Positions 4,524-11,436 of a stretch of 13,395 nt of DNA are shown piece after piece. How positions within the stretch are numbered: position 1 is the stretch's first letter; the number at the start of each line of letters is the position of its first letter. Below the pieces are notes generated by a model. It was not told where the DNA came from. It saw nothing but the letters and a program-made list of their open reading frames with translations, and searched no databases. The DNA comes from JBGPIT01 sp041485125 (GTDB lineage: Bacteria > Desulfobacterota > Binatia > UTPRO1): NCBI GenBank assembly GCA_041485125.1, contig JBGPIT010000102.1, positions 1 to 13,395 on the forward strand. The letters run 5' to 3'. Both the position numbers and the translations under genes were made by a program.

Positions 4524-7295
4524 TCAGGACTCGACGGGCGGCTCGGCGGGATTGCGATCGCCGTCGTGAGCCGACGGCTCGTCATCGAGCGGGGCGGTCC
4601 CACGCCGGCGGCGGGAGCCGCGTCCGCTGGGATGATCGTCGAGCCCGGCGGCGGCCGATTGCTCCTGCTCGCCGCTCGCGGAGTCGCCGGAGCCCTCCGC
4701 GGCGCCGCCTGCGTTGGCGCCACGTTGCGAGCGCCGTCCCCTTCCGCCGCGGCGACCACCGCGACGGCGCCGGCGTCGTGGCATAGCGGCACCCTCTTGT
4801 CCCTCGGGCGCCGCTATGGTGTGTGCGACATCGGGGTCGGCCTGCGCTTCGTCGAGATCGACGGACGCATCGTCGGCTGCGGAAGAGTCTGCGGCCGGCT
4901 CGACGGAGAGGCTCGCCGCCGGCTTCGCGCCGGCGCGATCACCGCGGTCCGAAGGCATGGTCGCGACGAAGTCATCGAGATCGGGACGGTCCCAGCGATG
5001 TGGCGCATCGGGCGATGGTTCGGATACTGACTCGGCCGCGGACTCGTCGGCATCCGTCCGTCCGGCGCTCTCCGACGTATCGGCTCGCGGAGCCTGACTC
5101 TCCGGCGCGTCCGACGACTGCCGTGTCCACGCCTCCGACTCGTCGTCACGCCACCGCGTTTCGAGCGCACGGGCGATCGAGAGCGGCGCGTCGTCCTGGT
5201 CGGTGACGTCCTCGACGCCGCGCAACGTCGTTTCCGCCGCGGCGTCCGCGGCGTGCGGCTTCACGTCCTCGCCCGCGTGATGGTCGGATCTGTGCCGCTC
5301 GGAGCTCGCCTCACTGGTCCAACGAGTCGCTGGCGCGCTCTCCGTCGTCACGACCGTATCGGCCGCGGAGGCAGAGAACACTTCGGCGGCGGTGTCACGC
5401 TCATGAAACGCCGAGGATTGGGGCGCTGACGCGCCGGCATCCGCGGCGGCGGGCTCGTGGTGACCGGCGTCTCCGCCGGCACGTGCCGCCGGCTCCCCGA
5501 CGACCGCATTCTCGTGCTCGTCGGACATCGACGCCGACGTTCCCTCCGCGCCGGCAGCAGTCGACGGCTTCCGATCGCGTCCACCGCGACGGCGGCGGCG
5601 ATGCTTCGACTCGTCGGTCTGGCCGTCGGCCGCAGGACGGGCAGCACTTCGGCTCGCCGACGCCGTCTTCTCGGCGGTGCGCGGGTGCGCCGCACGCGGC
5701 GTCGCCGCGCGGCGCGTGGGGCCGTTGGCAGCCGCCTCGACCGGGGCGGCAACCGCGACGTCGCCGGGCCGCACGATCGAGAGCGGTCGCTCCATCACCT
5801 CGCGCGGGTCGCGCGTGCGCGTGTCGATCTCCGATTGGTGCGGCATCAGCTTGTCGTCGACGACGACCTGGATGCGCGCCGCGTAGCGCGCCTCCAGCAC
5901 CGCGAGATCGTCGCGCTTCTGGTTGAGGAGATACATCGCGACCTCGCGCGGGAGGGCGACGCGCATCTGCTCGATGTCACCTTCGGCGATGCGGACGTGG
6001 ACCTTGCGCAGCGCGACCAGCGCCGCCGACTCGGTGGTGCGGACGGCCCCGTGGCCCTCGCACATCGGGCACGCGGTGTAGGAGCTCGCCGCCGCGGCGG
6101 GACGCAGCCGCTGGCGCGACACCTCGAGCAAGCCGAGACGCGAGATGCGTCCGATGTCGTGGCGCGCTTTGTCGGCGCGCATCGCCTCGCGCAGCGTCCG
6201 CTCGACGTCGTTGATGTTGCTCGGCGTCCGCATGTCGATGAAGTCGACGACGATGATGCCGCCCAGGTCGCGCAGGCGGAGCTGGCGCGCGATCTCCGTC
6301 GCCGCCTCGAGGTTCGTCTTGTACGCGGTCTCTTCCTGACTGCCGCCGCGCATCGAGCCGCCCGAGTTGACGTCGATCGCGGTGAGCGCCTCGGTACCGT
6401 CGATCACGATCGAGCCGCCCGACTTCAGCTGGACCCGGCGTTTGTAGATCGACTCGATCTGCGCCTCGAGGCCGAAGCGCGAGAAAATCGGCCGCTCGCC
6501 CTGGTAGAGCTTCAGGATGTGCTCTTTCCCGGGCATCACGTTCATGAGGAAGTCCTTGGCGCGCTCGTAGACTTCCTCGTTGTCGATGAAGATCTCGTTG
6601 ATGTCGGGCGTGAAGTAGTCGCGGATGGTACGCAGCACGAGATCGTGCTCGCGGTAGACCAGCGTCGGCGCGCGCTTGGTCTCGGCGTGCTTCTTGATGC
6701 TGCCCCAGAGCCGCTGCAGGTAGTTGAGGTCGCGCTCGAGCTCGCCGCTCTGCTCGTCGAAGCCGGCCGCCGTACGGACGATGATCCCGCAACCGGGCGG
6801 CGGATCGAGCGCCTGGATCATCTCGCGCACACGAACGCGTTCCTCGCCTTCGATCTTGCGCGAGATCCCCGCGTCCTCCGAGCCCGGCAACAGCACCAGA
6901 TACCGGCCCGGCAACGAATAGAAGGTCGAGAGTGTCGGCGGCTTGTTGGTGAACTGCTCCTTGACGATCTGGACCAGGACCTCGTCGCCGGACTTGAGGA
7001 CCTCTTTGATGCGACGGCGGCCCTTCTCGCCGCCGGAGGAGCCGTTGCGCCCCGACGGGAGATTGCGGAAGCAGATCTCGTCCAGTGGGAGAAACGCGTC
7101 GCGCTCGGCGCCGATGTCCACGAACGCAGCCTCGATCGCCGGATGAATCCGCCGGACAATACCCTTGTAGATATTGCCCTTTAGATGCTCTCGGCTGAGA
7201 GACTCGATCTCGAAAGACTCGAGCTGGCCGTCCTCAACGATCCCGACGCGGCTCTCTTCCGCGTGGGTGACGTTGATCAACATGATCTTCGACAT
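4524..7295 (-). CDS. rne: Ribonuclease E/G with long disordered C-terminal tail
   Basis: RNase E/G is the endoribonuclease that starts decay and processing of single-stranded, 5'-monophosphorylated RNA. The catalytic half (1 to about 495) matches throughout: MLINVTHAEESRVGIVEDG, an S1 domain at about 37-120 (NIYKGIVRRIHPAIEAAFVD), the IDGTEALTAIDVNSGG segment with D308, and VVDFIDM with D351. These correspond to the metal-binding D303 and D346 of E. coli. C409 and C412 (CPMC) form the Zn-link. Residues 495-923 are low complexity, rich in Ala, Ser, Asp and Glu. Three Arg clusters interrupt them, at 564-576, 840-859 and 892-899, and probably bind RNA. This layout is RNase E-like rather than RNase G-like. 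The ATG at 7295 was chosen by homology; an in-frame GTG at 7346 would add 17 residues. No good Shine-Dalgarno site exists except within the upstream G-rich tract. Confidence 0.93.
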   Translation of the reverse strand: MSKIMLINVTHAEESRVGIVEDGQLESFEIESLSREHLKGNIYKGIVRRIHPAIEAAFVDIGAERDAFLPLDEICFRNLPSGRNGSSGGEKGRRRIKEVLKSGDEVLVQIVKEQFTNKPPTLSTFYSLPGRYLVLLPGSEDAGISRKIEGEERVRVREMIQALDPPPGCGIIVRTAAGFDEQSGELERDLNYLQRLWGSIKKHAETKRAPTLVYREHDLVLRTIRDYFTPDINEIFIDNEEVYERAKDFLMNVMPGKEHILKLYQGERPIFSRFGLEAQIESIYKRRVQLKSGGSIVIDGTEALTAIDVNSGGSMRGGSQEETAYKTNLEAATEIARQLRLRDLGGIIVVDFIDMRTPSNINDVERTLREAMRADKARHDIGRISRLGLLEVSRQRLRPAAAASSYTACPMCEGHGAVRTTESAALVALRKVHVRIAEGDIEQMRVALPREVAMYLLNQKRDDLAVLEARYAARIQVVVDDKLMPHQSEIDTRTRDPREVMERPLSIVRPGDVAVAAPVEAAANGPTRRAATPRAAHPRTAEKTASASRSAARPAADGQTDESKHRRRRRGGRDRKPSTAAGAEGTSASMSDEHENAVVGEPAARAGGDAGHHEPAAADAGASAPQSSAFHERDTAAEVFSASAADTVVTTESAPATRWTSEASSERHRSDHHAGEDVKPHAADAAAETTLRGVEDVTDQDDAPLSIARALETRWRDDESEAWTRQSSDAPESQAPRADTSESAGRTDADESAAESVSEPSPDAPHRWDRPDLDDFVATMPSDRGDRAGAKPAASLSVEPAADSSAADDASVDLDEAQADPDVAHTIAAPEGQEGAAMPRRRRRRGGRRGGRGRRSQRGANAGGAAEGSGDSASGEQEQSAAAGLDDHPSGRGSRRRRGTAPLDDEPSAHDGDRNPAEPPVES

Positions 7296-7307
7296 AGGTG
7301 GGCTCTG

Positions 7308-7326
7308 CCCCTCCCCAACCCGTCCC
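7308..7326 (-). promoter_or_regulatory. G-quadruplex motif in the RNase E/G leader
   Basis: The minus strand reads GGGACGGGTTGGGGAGGGG, four runs of at least three G with loops of 2, 2 and 1 nt, which fits the canonical G4 pattern. It ends 12 nt before the ATG at 7295 and contains the only purine-rich AGGGG that could act as a ribosome site. Folding in the mRNA could therefore hinder translation. The motif is seen directly; function is inferred. Confidence 0.6.
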
Positions 7327-7447
7327 AACCGATTCACTCCTATCACGCGCTACTATCAGGGGGCTAGGAGAAGCACGAGGCGCCACGTAGACGTCCGGCG
7401 CCGGCAGCGCCGACCGCTACCGCATCGCCACGGTCGGTGATCGGTGT

Positions 7448-7469
7448 GGTCAAACGGGTCAATTGCAAT
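7448..7469. repeat. GGTCAA direct repeat plus ATTGCAAT palindrome in the intergenic region upstream of rne
   Basis: In the 241-nt gap between RNase E/G and the DsbA-like gene, GGTCAA occurs twice (7448-7453 and 7457-7462, 9-bp period). It abuts a perfect 8-bp palindrome ATTGCAAT (7462-7469). The patch is AT-rich for its surroundings. On the minus strand the repeats read TTGACC, but no convincing -10 box follows at 16-18 nt. It could be a regulator site or part of the rne promoter. The rest of 7296-7536 holds the G4 motif, a GC-rich hairpin-prone stretch near 7397-7411, and no gene. Confidence 0.3.
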
Positions 7470-7503
7470 GCTCGGCGGCGCGCTACCGCGCATATGCGGT
7501 TGC

Positions 7504-7524
7504 GGCGGTGGGGTCGGCACCGCC
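7504..7524 (-). terminator. Hairpin after the DsbA-like gene
   Basis: GGCGGT (7504-7509) pairs perfectly with ACCGCC (7519-7524) across a 9-nt loop, 12 nt past the stop of the DsbA-like gene. There is no U tract, so it is at best a weak intrinsic terminator or a Rho-independent pause site. Confidence 0.25.
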
Positions 7525-7536
7525 TTCGCGCGGGAC

Positions 7537-8121
7537 TCAGCGGCGCAGGGCCTCCTCGACGAAGTCGAGGCGGTCGTTGCCCCAGAACATCTCCTCGCCG
7601 ACGAAGCAGGTCGGGGCCCCGAAGATGCCGCGGCGTACCGCCTCGTCGGTGTTCGTCTTGAGCCGATCCTTCACGGCGGGATCGTCGGTGCGGGCGATGA
7701 GCGCCTCCCCGTCGAGCCCGGCACCCTTGGCGACCGCGGTCAGCACCTCGCGATCGCCGATGTCCTTGCCGTCACCCCAGTACGCCTTCATCACCGCGTG
7801 CTGGTAGGCGACGAAGACGCCGTCCTCGAGCGCCGCGATCGCGCCACGGAGCGCTCGGATCGAGTTCACCGGGAAAACCGACGGGACCTGGAACGGCAGG
7901 TCGTAACGCCTCGCCCAGCGCGCGACGTCGCGCATCATGTAGGCGCCCTTCGCCGGCACCGCCGCAGGCATGGAGTTACCGGTCTCTTTGAAGACGAACC
8001 CGAGCACCATCGGCCGGTAGACCAGCTCGGCGCCGGTCGCCGCCGCGATCCGCTCGATCTCGCGGTGCGCGATGTAGCTGTAGGTGCTGGTGTAGTCGTA
8101 GAAGAACTCGACGCGTTTCAT
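7537..8121 (-). CDS. DsbA-family protein, 2-hydroxychromene-2-carboxylate isomerase-like
   Basis: A 194-residue thioredoxin-fold protein of the DSBA/kappa-class GST group. The N-terminus VEFFYDYTSTYSYIA has S12 and no CXXC where true DsbA proteins carry their redox pair. The end, GIFGAPTCFVGEEMFWGNDRL (split here as GIFGAPTCFVGE and EMFWGNDRL), is the typical HCCA-isomerase C-terminal block around the cis-Pro at residue 170. Family members use glutathione in the naphthalene/aromatic isomerase reaction, but most genomic copies are uncharacterised. The actual substrate here is unknown. The start is the ATG at 8121 with an AAGG ribosome site. It lies 32 nt after queE on the same strand and is probably cotranscribed, with no evident pathway link. 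Confidence 0.85.
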   Translation of the reverse strand: MKRVEFFYDYTSTYSYIAHREIERIAAATGAELVYRPMVLGFVFKETGNSMPAAVPAKGAYMMRDVARWARRYDLPFQVPSVFPVNSIRALRGAIAALEDGVFVAYQHAVMKAYWGDGKDIGDREVLTAVAKGAGLDGEALIARTDDPAVKDRLKTNTDEAVRRGIFGAPTCFVGEEMFWGNDRLDFVEEALRR

Positions 8122-8153
8122 GCTGGACCTTCCCGTACGTGGGGAAGCGCGGC

Positions 8154-8861
8154 TCAGGTGCCGCGCGTGTTGCCGAACAGATCTATGTGCAACCGCGGCG
8201 TAAAGCGATACCCGCGCGCCATGCAGATCTCCGCGAGCCAGCGACTGCGCTCGGCAAGCGCGTCGACGCTCGTCCCGAGCGGCATCAGGACGATCGCGCC
8301 CGGATCGATCGCCGGTAGCGTCGCGAGAAGCGCGTCGACCTCCTCGAGATCCTCGGGCCGCGCGATCACGAGCTTCAGCTGAAACGGATACGTCGCGATG
8401 AGGCGCGTCAGCACCACCGGGTCGAGCCGCCGCGCCTGGTGCGACGCTCGCACCTCGTCGCCGCGCGCAGCGGCGGGGTCGGAGCTCGAGAGCTTCGGGC
8501 TGATCGACATGAGATCGCACGCGAGGTCCTGGTAGAGCGTCCCCGCCGTCTCGATCGTCACGTGCCGGCCCGCCGCGCGCAGGGCGGCCGTCAACCGCGG
8601 CAGGTTCGGCCACAGCATCGGCTCGCCGCCGGTCACGACGACGTGGCGGGCCTGCACCGGCACCGCCTCGACGAGGTCCGCGATCGCCCGCCACTCGCCT
8701 TCCGGCTCCCACGACGTGTACGGCGTGTCGCACCACTCACATCGCAAGTTACAGCCGGTCGTGCGGATGAAGTACGACGGCACCCCGACGAGCCCGCCCT
8801 CGCCCTGCAACGAGTAGAAGGTCTCGGCGATCCGCAGTCGATCGTCGTGCGCGGGGTGCAT
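8154..8861 (-). CDS. queE: 7-carboxy-7-deazaguanine synthase QueE (radical SAM)
   Basis: QueE is the radical SAM enzyme that turns 6-carboxytetrahydropterin into 7-carboxy-7-deazaguanine on the way to preQ0 and queuosine. The 235-residue protein has IAETFYSLQGEGG at the N-terminus and the iron-sulfur motif C37-X3-C41-X2-C44 (CNLRCEWC). It also has the VTGGEP block at 76-81 (SAM binding), ISPKLS, and an FTPRLH end. All agree with the family. The start was set at ATG 8861; a TTG at 8879 or GTG at 8864 in frame would add up to 6 residues. No clear ribosome site was seen for any of them. queC, queD and queF are not nearby. It diverges from the TetR gene across a 114-nt gap. Confidence 0.94.
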   Translation of the reverse strand: MHPAHDDRLRIAETFYSLQGEGGLVGVPSYFIRTTGCNLRCEWCDTPYTSWEPEGEWRAIADLVEAVPVQARHVVVTGGEPMLWPNLPRLTAALRAAGRHVTIETAGTLYQDLACDLMSISPKLSSSDPAAARGDEVRASHQARRLDPVVLTRLIATYPFQLKLVIARPEDLEEVDALLATLPAIDPGAIVLMPLGTSVDALAERSRWLAEICMARGYRFTPRLHIDLFGNTRGT

Positions 8862-8946
8862 CACGGAGTACGTTAGCAAGCCCGAGCAGCGCGCGAAAAT
8901 CGTACAGGCCGCAAAGACGCGCCCGACGGATCGTGCCTTGACGACT

Positions 8947-8968
8947 TATAGATTGGTTTGCTAACCAA
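8947..8968. promoter_or_regulatory. Palindromic operator with overlapping -10 box before the TetR gene
   Basis: TTGGTT (8953-8958) and AACCAA (8963-8968) form a perfect inverted repeat around TGCT. A -10-like TATAGA (8947-8952) touches its left edge, and the TetR ATG is 8 nt to the right. A repressor here would block transcription start of its own gene and possibly queE on the other strand. The -35 region is weak. This placement is typical of TetR autoregulation. Confidence 0.6.
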
Positions 8969-8975
8969 CCTATCT

Positions 8976-9665
8976 ATGGGACGGCCGAGTCTGGCAGGGC
9001 CGCGGCGCCGGCAGATCGTCGACGCGCTCCGCGCGACGATCGTGAAGCACGGCCTGGCGGGCGCCTCCGTCCAGCGCATCGCGAAGGCCGCCGGCGTGCC
9101 GGCGGGACTCATCCACCACTACTTCGCGTCGAAGGAAGCGCTGCTGATCGCGACCGTCGATCAGATCGTCGACGACTTGAAGACGCCGCTCAAAGCCGAG
9201 CTCGACGTTCTCGACCCGGAACGCGCCCTCGCGCGCGCGCTCGACTTCCTCTTTCTCGAGGTGCCGACCGAGCGGATGCGGAGCGTCCTCTTCGCGGAGA
9301 TCGGCACCGCGGCGCTACGCCGCCCGCAGCTCCGCCGCCGGATCGCCGCGCTCAACGCCGAGGTCGTCGCCGAGCTGTGCGCGCTGCTCGATCGTCTGCC
9401 CGACCGTCACGGCCACGATGTCGCCAACGCCGATCTCGCGACGGTGATCTCGTGCCTGTTCGTCGGCGCCGACAGCAATCTGTTGTTCGATCCACACGTC
9501 ATCGACCCGCGCCGGCTGCGCCGCATGGCCGCCGAGCTGGTGTCACGTTACCGAGGAGAGCCCCATGGAAAAGCTGATGCCAGAAGCGCGCCGGATGCTC
9601 GACGAGTTCGAGGTGATCGAGCACGTCGACGAGCAGCGGATCACCGCGCTGCGCGAGCGCGTTGA
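8976..9665 (+). CDS. TetR/AcrR-family regulator, BetI-like
   Basis: A 229-residue TetR-type repressor. The N-terminal helix-turn-helix is at about 29-50 (GASVQRIAKAAGVPAGLIHHYFASKEALL), here described as ASVQRIAKAAGVPAGLIHHY followed by FASKEALL. The preceding RRRQIVDALRATIVKHGLAG resembles BetI proteins. The C-terminal helical domain would bind an unknown ligand. The start was set at ATG 8976. A TTG at 8958 lies inside the operator, and no ribosome site precedes the ATG, so initiation may be leaderless. Family members of about 195-200 residues would end near SRYRGEP. Here the frame runs 101 nt into the next gene, adding an Arg/Ala-rich tail of about 33 residues with no family look. The tail may be real, or the result of a lost stop. 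It probably controls the diiron gene. Confidence 0.9.
   Translation: MGRPSLAGPRRRQIVDALRATIVKHGLAGASVQRIAKAAGVPAGLIHHYFASKEALLIATVDQIVDDLKTPLKAELDVLDPERALARALDFLFLEVPTERMRSVLFAEIGTAALRRPQLRRRIAALNAEVVAELCALLDRLPDRHGHDVANADLATVISCLFVGADSNLLFDPHVIDPRRLRRMAAELVSRYRGEPHGKADARSAPDARRVRGDRARRRAADHRAARAR
9553..9558 (+). promoter_or_regulatory. Ribosome binding site of the diiron gene inside the TetR gene
   Basis: GAGGAG lies 6 nt before the ATG at 9565 and fixes that start. The site and the first 34 codons of the diiron gene are inside the TetR reading frame, in a different phase. Confidence 0.7.
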
Positions 9666-10635
9666 CGTCGCCGTCCCGCTCGAGCTGCACTGGACCTGGG
9701 AGTACGGCAGCGAGGTCGAGGAGCTGCGCCAGCTCTACGAGCGCGGCAAGCGCGCGCAATGGAACGCCGAGACCGACCTCGACTGGTCGATCCCGTTTCC
9801 GCGCGAGGAGTGGTTCCTGCCAAAGCAAGGCGGCTCGCTGCTCGCGAGCGTGCTCGACACCGTCGGCGCCGACGACAAGACCTGCCGCGAGGCGGCGTGG
9901 GACGACTTCGCGCACACCATGTCGCAGCTGCTCCACGGCGAGCAGGCGGCGCTCCAGCTCTGCGGCCAGCTCACCAACGCCTGCCCGACGATGGACCAGA
10001 AGTGGTACGCCGGCTCGCAGGTGATCGACGAGGTCCGCCACGTCGAGGTGATCTCGAAGTTCCTGTCGCGCAAGATGGGCGTCGTCTATCCGGTGAGCCC
10101 GACCATCAAGTTCCTGCTCGACAAGCTGCTCGCCGCGCGCACCTGGAAGCTGAAGACGCTCGGCATGCAATGCCTCTTCGAGGGCGTCGCGGTCGGCATC
10201 TTGGACATCATCAAGTCGATGACCCCGAACCCGCTGCTCAAGGAGATGCTCCGTCGCGTCGAGCTCGACGAGTCCCGTCATGCCGCGTTCGGCATTCTCA
10301 GCATGCGCCGCCTCGTCACCGACGCCACCCCCGAGGAGATGGTCGAGTTCGAGGAGTTCGCCTTCGAGATCCTCGAGGCGCTGAACGCGAACCAGCAGCT
10401 CGACATGCTGCACGACCTGGCGCCGAAGTACGGCCTCGACCCCGAAGCGGTCGTCCGCGTGACCCACGGTCTGCCGAACTGGGCCGCGCTCAACAGCGAG
10501 ATCTACATGCACACGGTCATGCCGAACCTGATCCGTCTCGGCCTCGTCACAGAGCGCACGGAAGACCGCTATCGGAAGCTCGGCATCCTCTCCGACACGC
10601 GCACCGCGCCGCGCAGCGCGCTGCCGCTGCAGTAA
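9565..10635 (+). CDS. Uncharacterised diiron-carboxylate (ferritin-like / R2-like) protein
   Basis: A 356-residue, mainly helical protein with a complete carboxylate-bridged diiron ligand set: E126 (HGEQAA), E156 and H159 (DEVRHVE), E206 (FEGVAV), and E236 and H239 (DESRHAA). Two EXXH pairs plus two single Glu on separate helices is the pattern of ferritin-like oxidases and oxygenases (AurF, ribonucleotide reductase R2-like, hydrocarbon and amine oxygenases). No signal peptide or membrane segment is visible, so it is likely cytoplasmic. The substrate cannot be read from sequence. A strong GAGGAG site fixes the start. It follows and overlaps the TetR regulator, which suggests inducible expression by a small hydrophobic or quaternary compound (inference). 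Codon use resembles its neighbours, with no sign of recent transfer. Confidence 0.88.
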   Translation: MEKLMPEARRMLDEFEVIEHVDEQRITALRERVDVAVPLELHWTWEYGSEVEELRQLYERGKRAQWNAETDLDWSIPFPREEWFLPKQGGSLLASVLDTVGADDKTCREAAWDDFAHTMSQLLHGEQAALQLCGQLTNACPTMDQKWYAGSQVIDEVRHVEVISKFLSRKMGVVYPVSPTIKFLLDKLLAARTWKLKTLGMQCLFEGVAVGILDIIKSMTPNPLLKEMLRRVELDESRHAAFGILSMRRLVTDATPEEMVEFEEFAFEILEALNANQQLDMLHDLAPKYGLDPEAVVRVTHGLPNWAALNSEIYMHTVMPNLIRLGLVTERTEDRYRKLGILSDTRTAPRSALPLQ

Positions 10636-10642
10636 TCGAGAG

Positions 10643-10679
10643 CGCTGGCGTCAGCGACGGCCGCACCCGCGACCGTCGC
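10643..10679. terminator. Hairpins between convergent genes, possible bidirectional terminator
   Basis: The 45-nt gap between the diiron gene and the crp-type gene holds GCGACGG / CCGTCGC (10654-10660 and 10673-10679), a perfect 7-bp stem with a 12-nt loop. An overlapping alternative, CGCTG / CAGCG (10643-10647 and 10652-10656), has a 4-nt loop. There is no U run on either strand, so a Rho-independent role is uncertain. Confidence 0.35.
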
Positions 10680-10680
10680 G

Positions 10681-11418
10681 TCACTCCCGCGCGCGCGCCC
10701 GCCCCGTCCGCGGCTCGATCACGCGCGCATACTCGTCCCGCACGATCCCGTAGCAATCGCACACCGACGCCTCGAGCCCGGCGCGGTCGAGCACCGTCAC
10801 CTTGCCGCGGCGGTAGCGGATGAGGTCGGCGCGTTGCAGCGCGCCGGCGGCCACGGTGACGCTCGCGCGACGGACCGCCAGCATCTGCGCCAGGAACTCC
10901 TGCGTGAGCGGCAGCTCGTCGCGCTCGAGGCGGTCCTGCGTCGTCAAGATCCAGCGCGCGCAACGCTCCTCGATCGAGTGCAGCGCGTTGCAAACCGCTC
11001 CCCGTGCGGCGTGCGTGAAGAGCGCCTGACAGTAGCGGTGCTGCATGACGTTCAACGCGGTGCCGCGCGCGTACTCCCGGCGCAGCGCCGCGGCCGAGAT
11101 GCGCATCGCGCGACCGGCGATCTGACCGAAGGCGCGCGCGGGCAGCGATCCCGTCGCCAAGACGGCCGGCAACCCGACCATGCCTTCCTTGCCGACGTTG
11201 ACGATCTCGACCGCCTTCCGACCTTCGTCGGTCAGCATGACCATCGACACGACGCCGGTGCGCGGGAAATACGCGTGCGTCAGCACCTCTCCCACGTCGA
11301 AGAGGCAGCGCCCGCTCGGCACCTCGACCTCCTCGAGATGCGGGGCGATCGACGCGTACTCGTCGCCGAGCGCGGCGAGTAGGCGGTTGTTGCCGTCGGC
11401 AAAGGCGTGCTCGTTCAT
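10681..11418 (-). CDS. Crp/Fnr-family transcriptional regulator
   Basis: A 245-residue regulator. It has a cyclic-nucleotide-binding-like beta roll at about 20-115 (FDVGEVLTHAYFPRTGVVSM, EIVNVGKEGMVGLP), a long linking helix with the block HSIEERCARWIL at 147-158, and a winged helix-turn-helix at about 169-210 (PLTQEFLAQMLAVRRASV, RYRRGKVTVLD). The effector pocket lacks the classical cAMP-binding RXS motif, and no Fnr-type N-terminal Cys cluster is present, so the ligand is unknown. Close relatives with the same HSIEERCARW and QEFLAQMLGVRRASV blocks are common in proteobacteria and are mostly unstudied. The start was set at ATG 11418; ATG 11445 in frame would add 9 residues. It converges with the diiron gene and follows the glycosyltransferase by 135 nt. 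Confidence 0.9.
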   Translation of the reverse strand: MNEHAFADGNNRLLAALGDEYASIAPHLEEVEVPSGRCLFDVGEVLTHAYFPRTGVVSMVMLTDEGRKAVEIVNVGKEGMVGLPAVLATGSLPARAFGQIAGRAMRISAAALRREYARGTALNVMQHRYCQALFTHAARGAVCNALHSIEERCARWILTTQDRLERDELPLTQEFLAQMLAVRRASVTVAAGALQRADLIRYRRGKVTVLDRAGLEASVCDCYGIVRDEYARVIEPRTGRARARE

Positions 11419-11436
11419 AAAAGCCCCCCGCCTCCA

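Noticed and set aside
5457..7184. 575-codon plus-strand frame opposite RNase E/G
   Set aside because: It is antisense to the catalytic domain, has low-complexity Arg/Leu/Asp/Val composition and no recognisable motif.
7296..7346. 17-residue N-terminal extension of RNase E/G from GTG 7346
   Set aside because: Family proteins start at the MLIN-type segment, and the extra residues have no counterpart. It remains possible because no good ribosome site precedes 7295.
7489..7498. CGCATATGCG palindrome after the DsbA-like gene
   Set aside because: This is a short self-complementary decamer without a U run or phased partner, and is easily found by chance.
7444..8382. 312-codon plus-strand frame opposite the DsbA-like and queE genes
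   Set aside because: It is antisense to two genes with clear family motifs, and its translation shows no family features.
9499..10512. 337-codon minus-strand frame opposite the diiron gene
   Set aside because: It is a shadow of the diiron gene. The sense strand has a strong ribosome site and conserved metal ligands.
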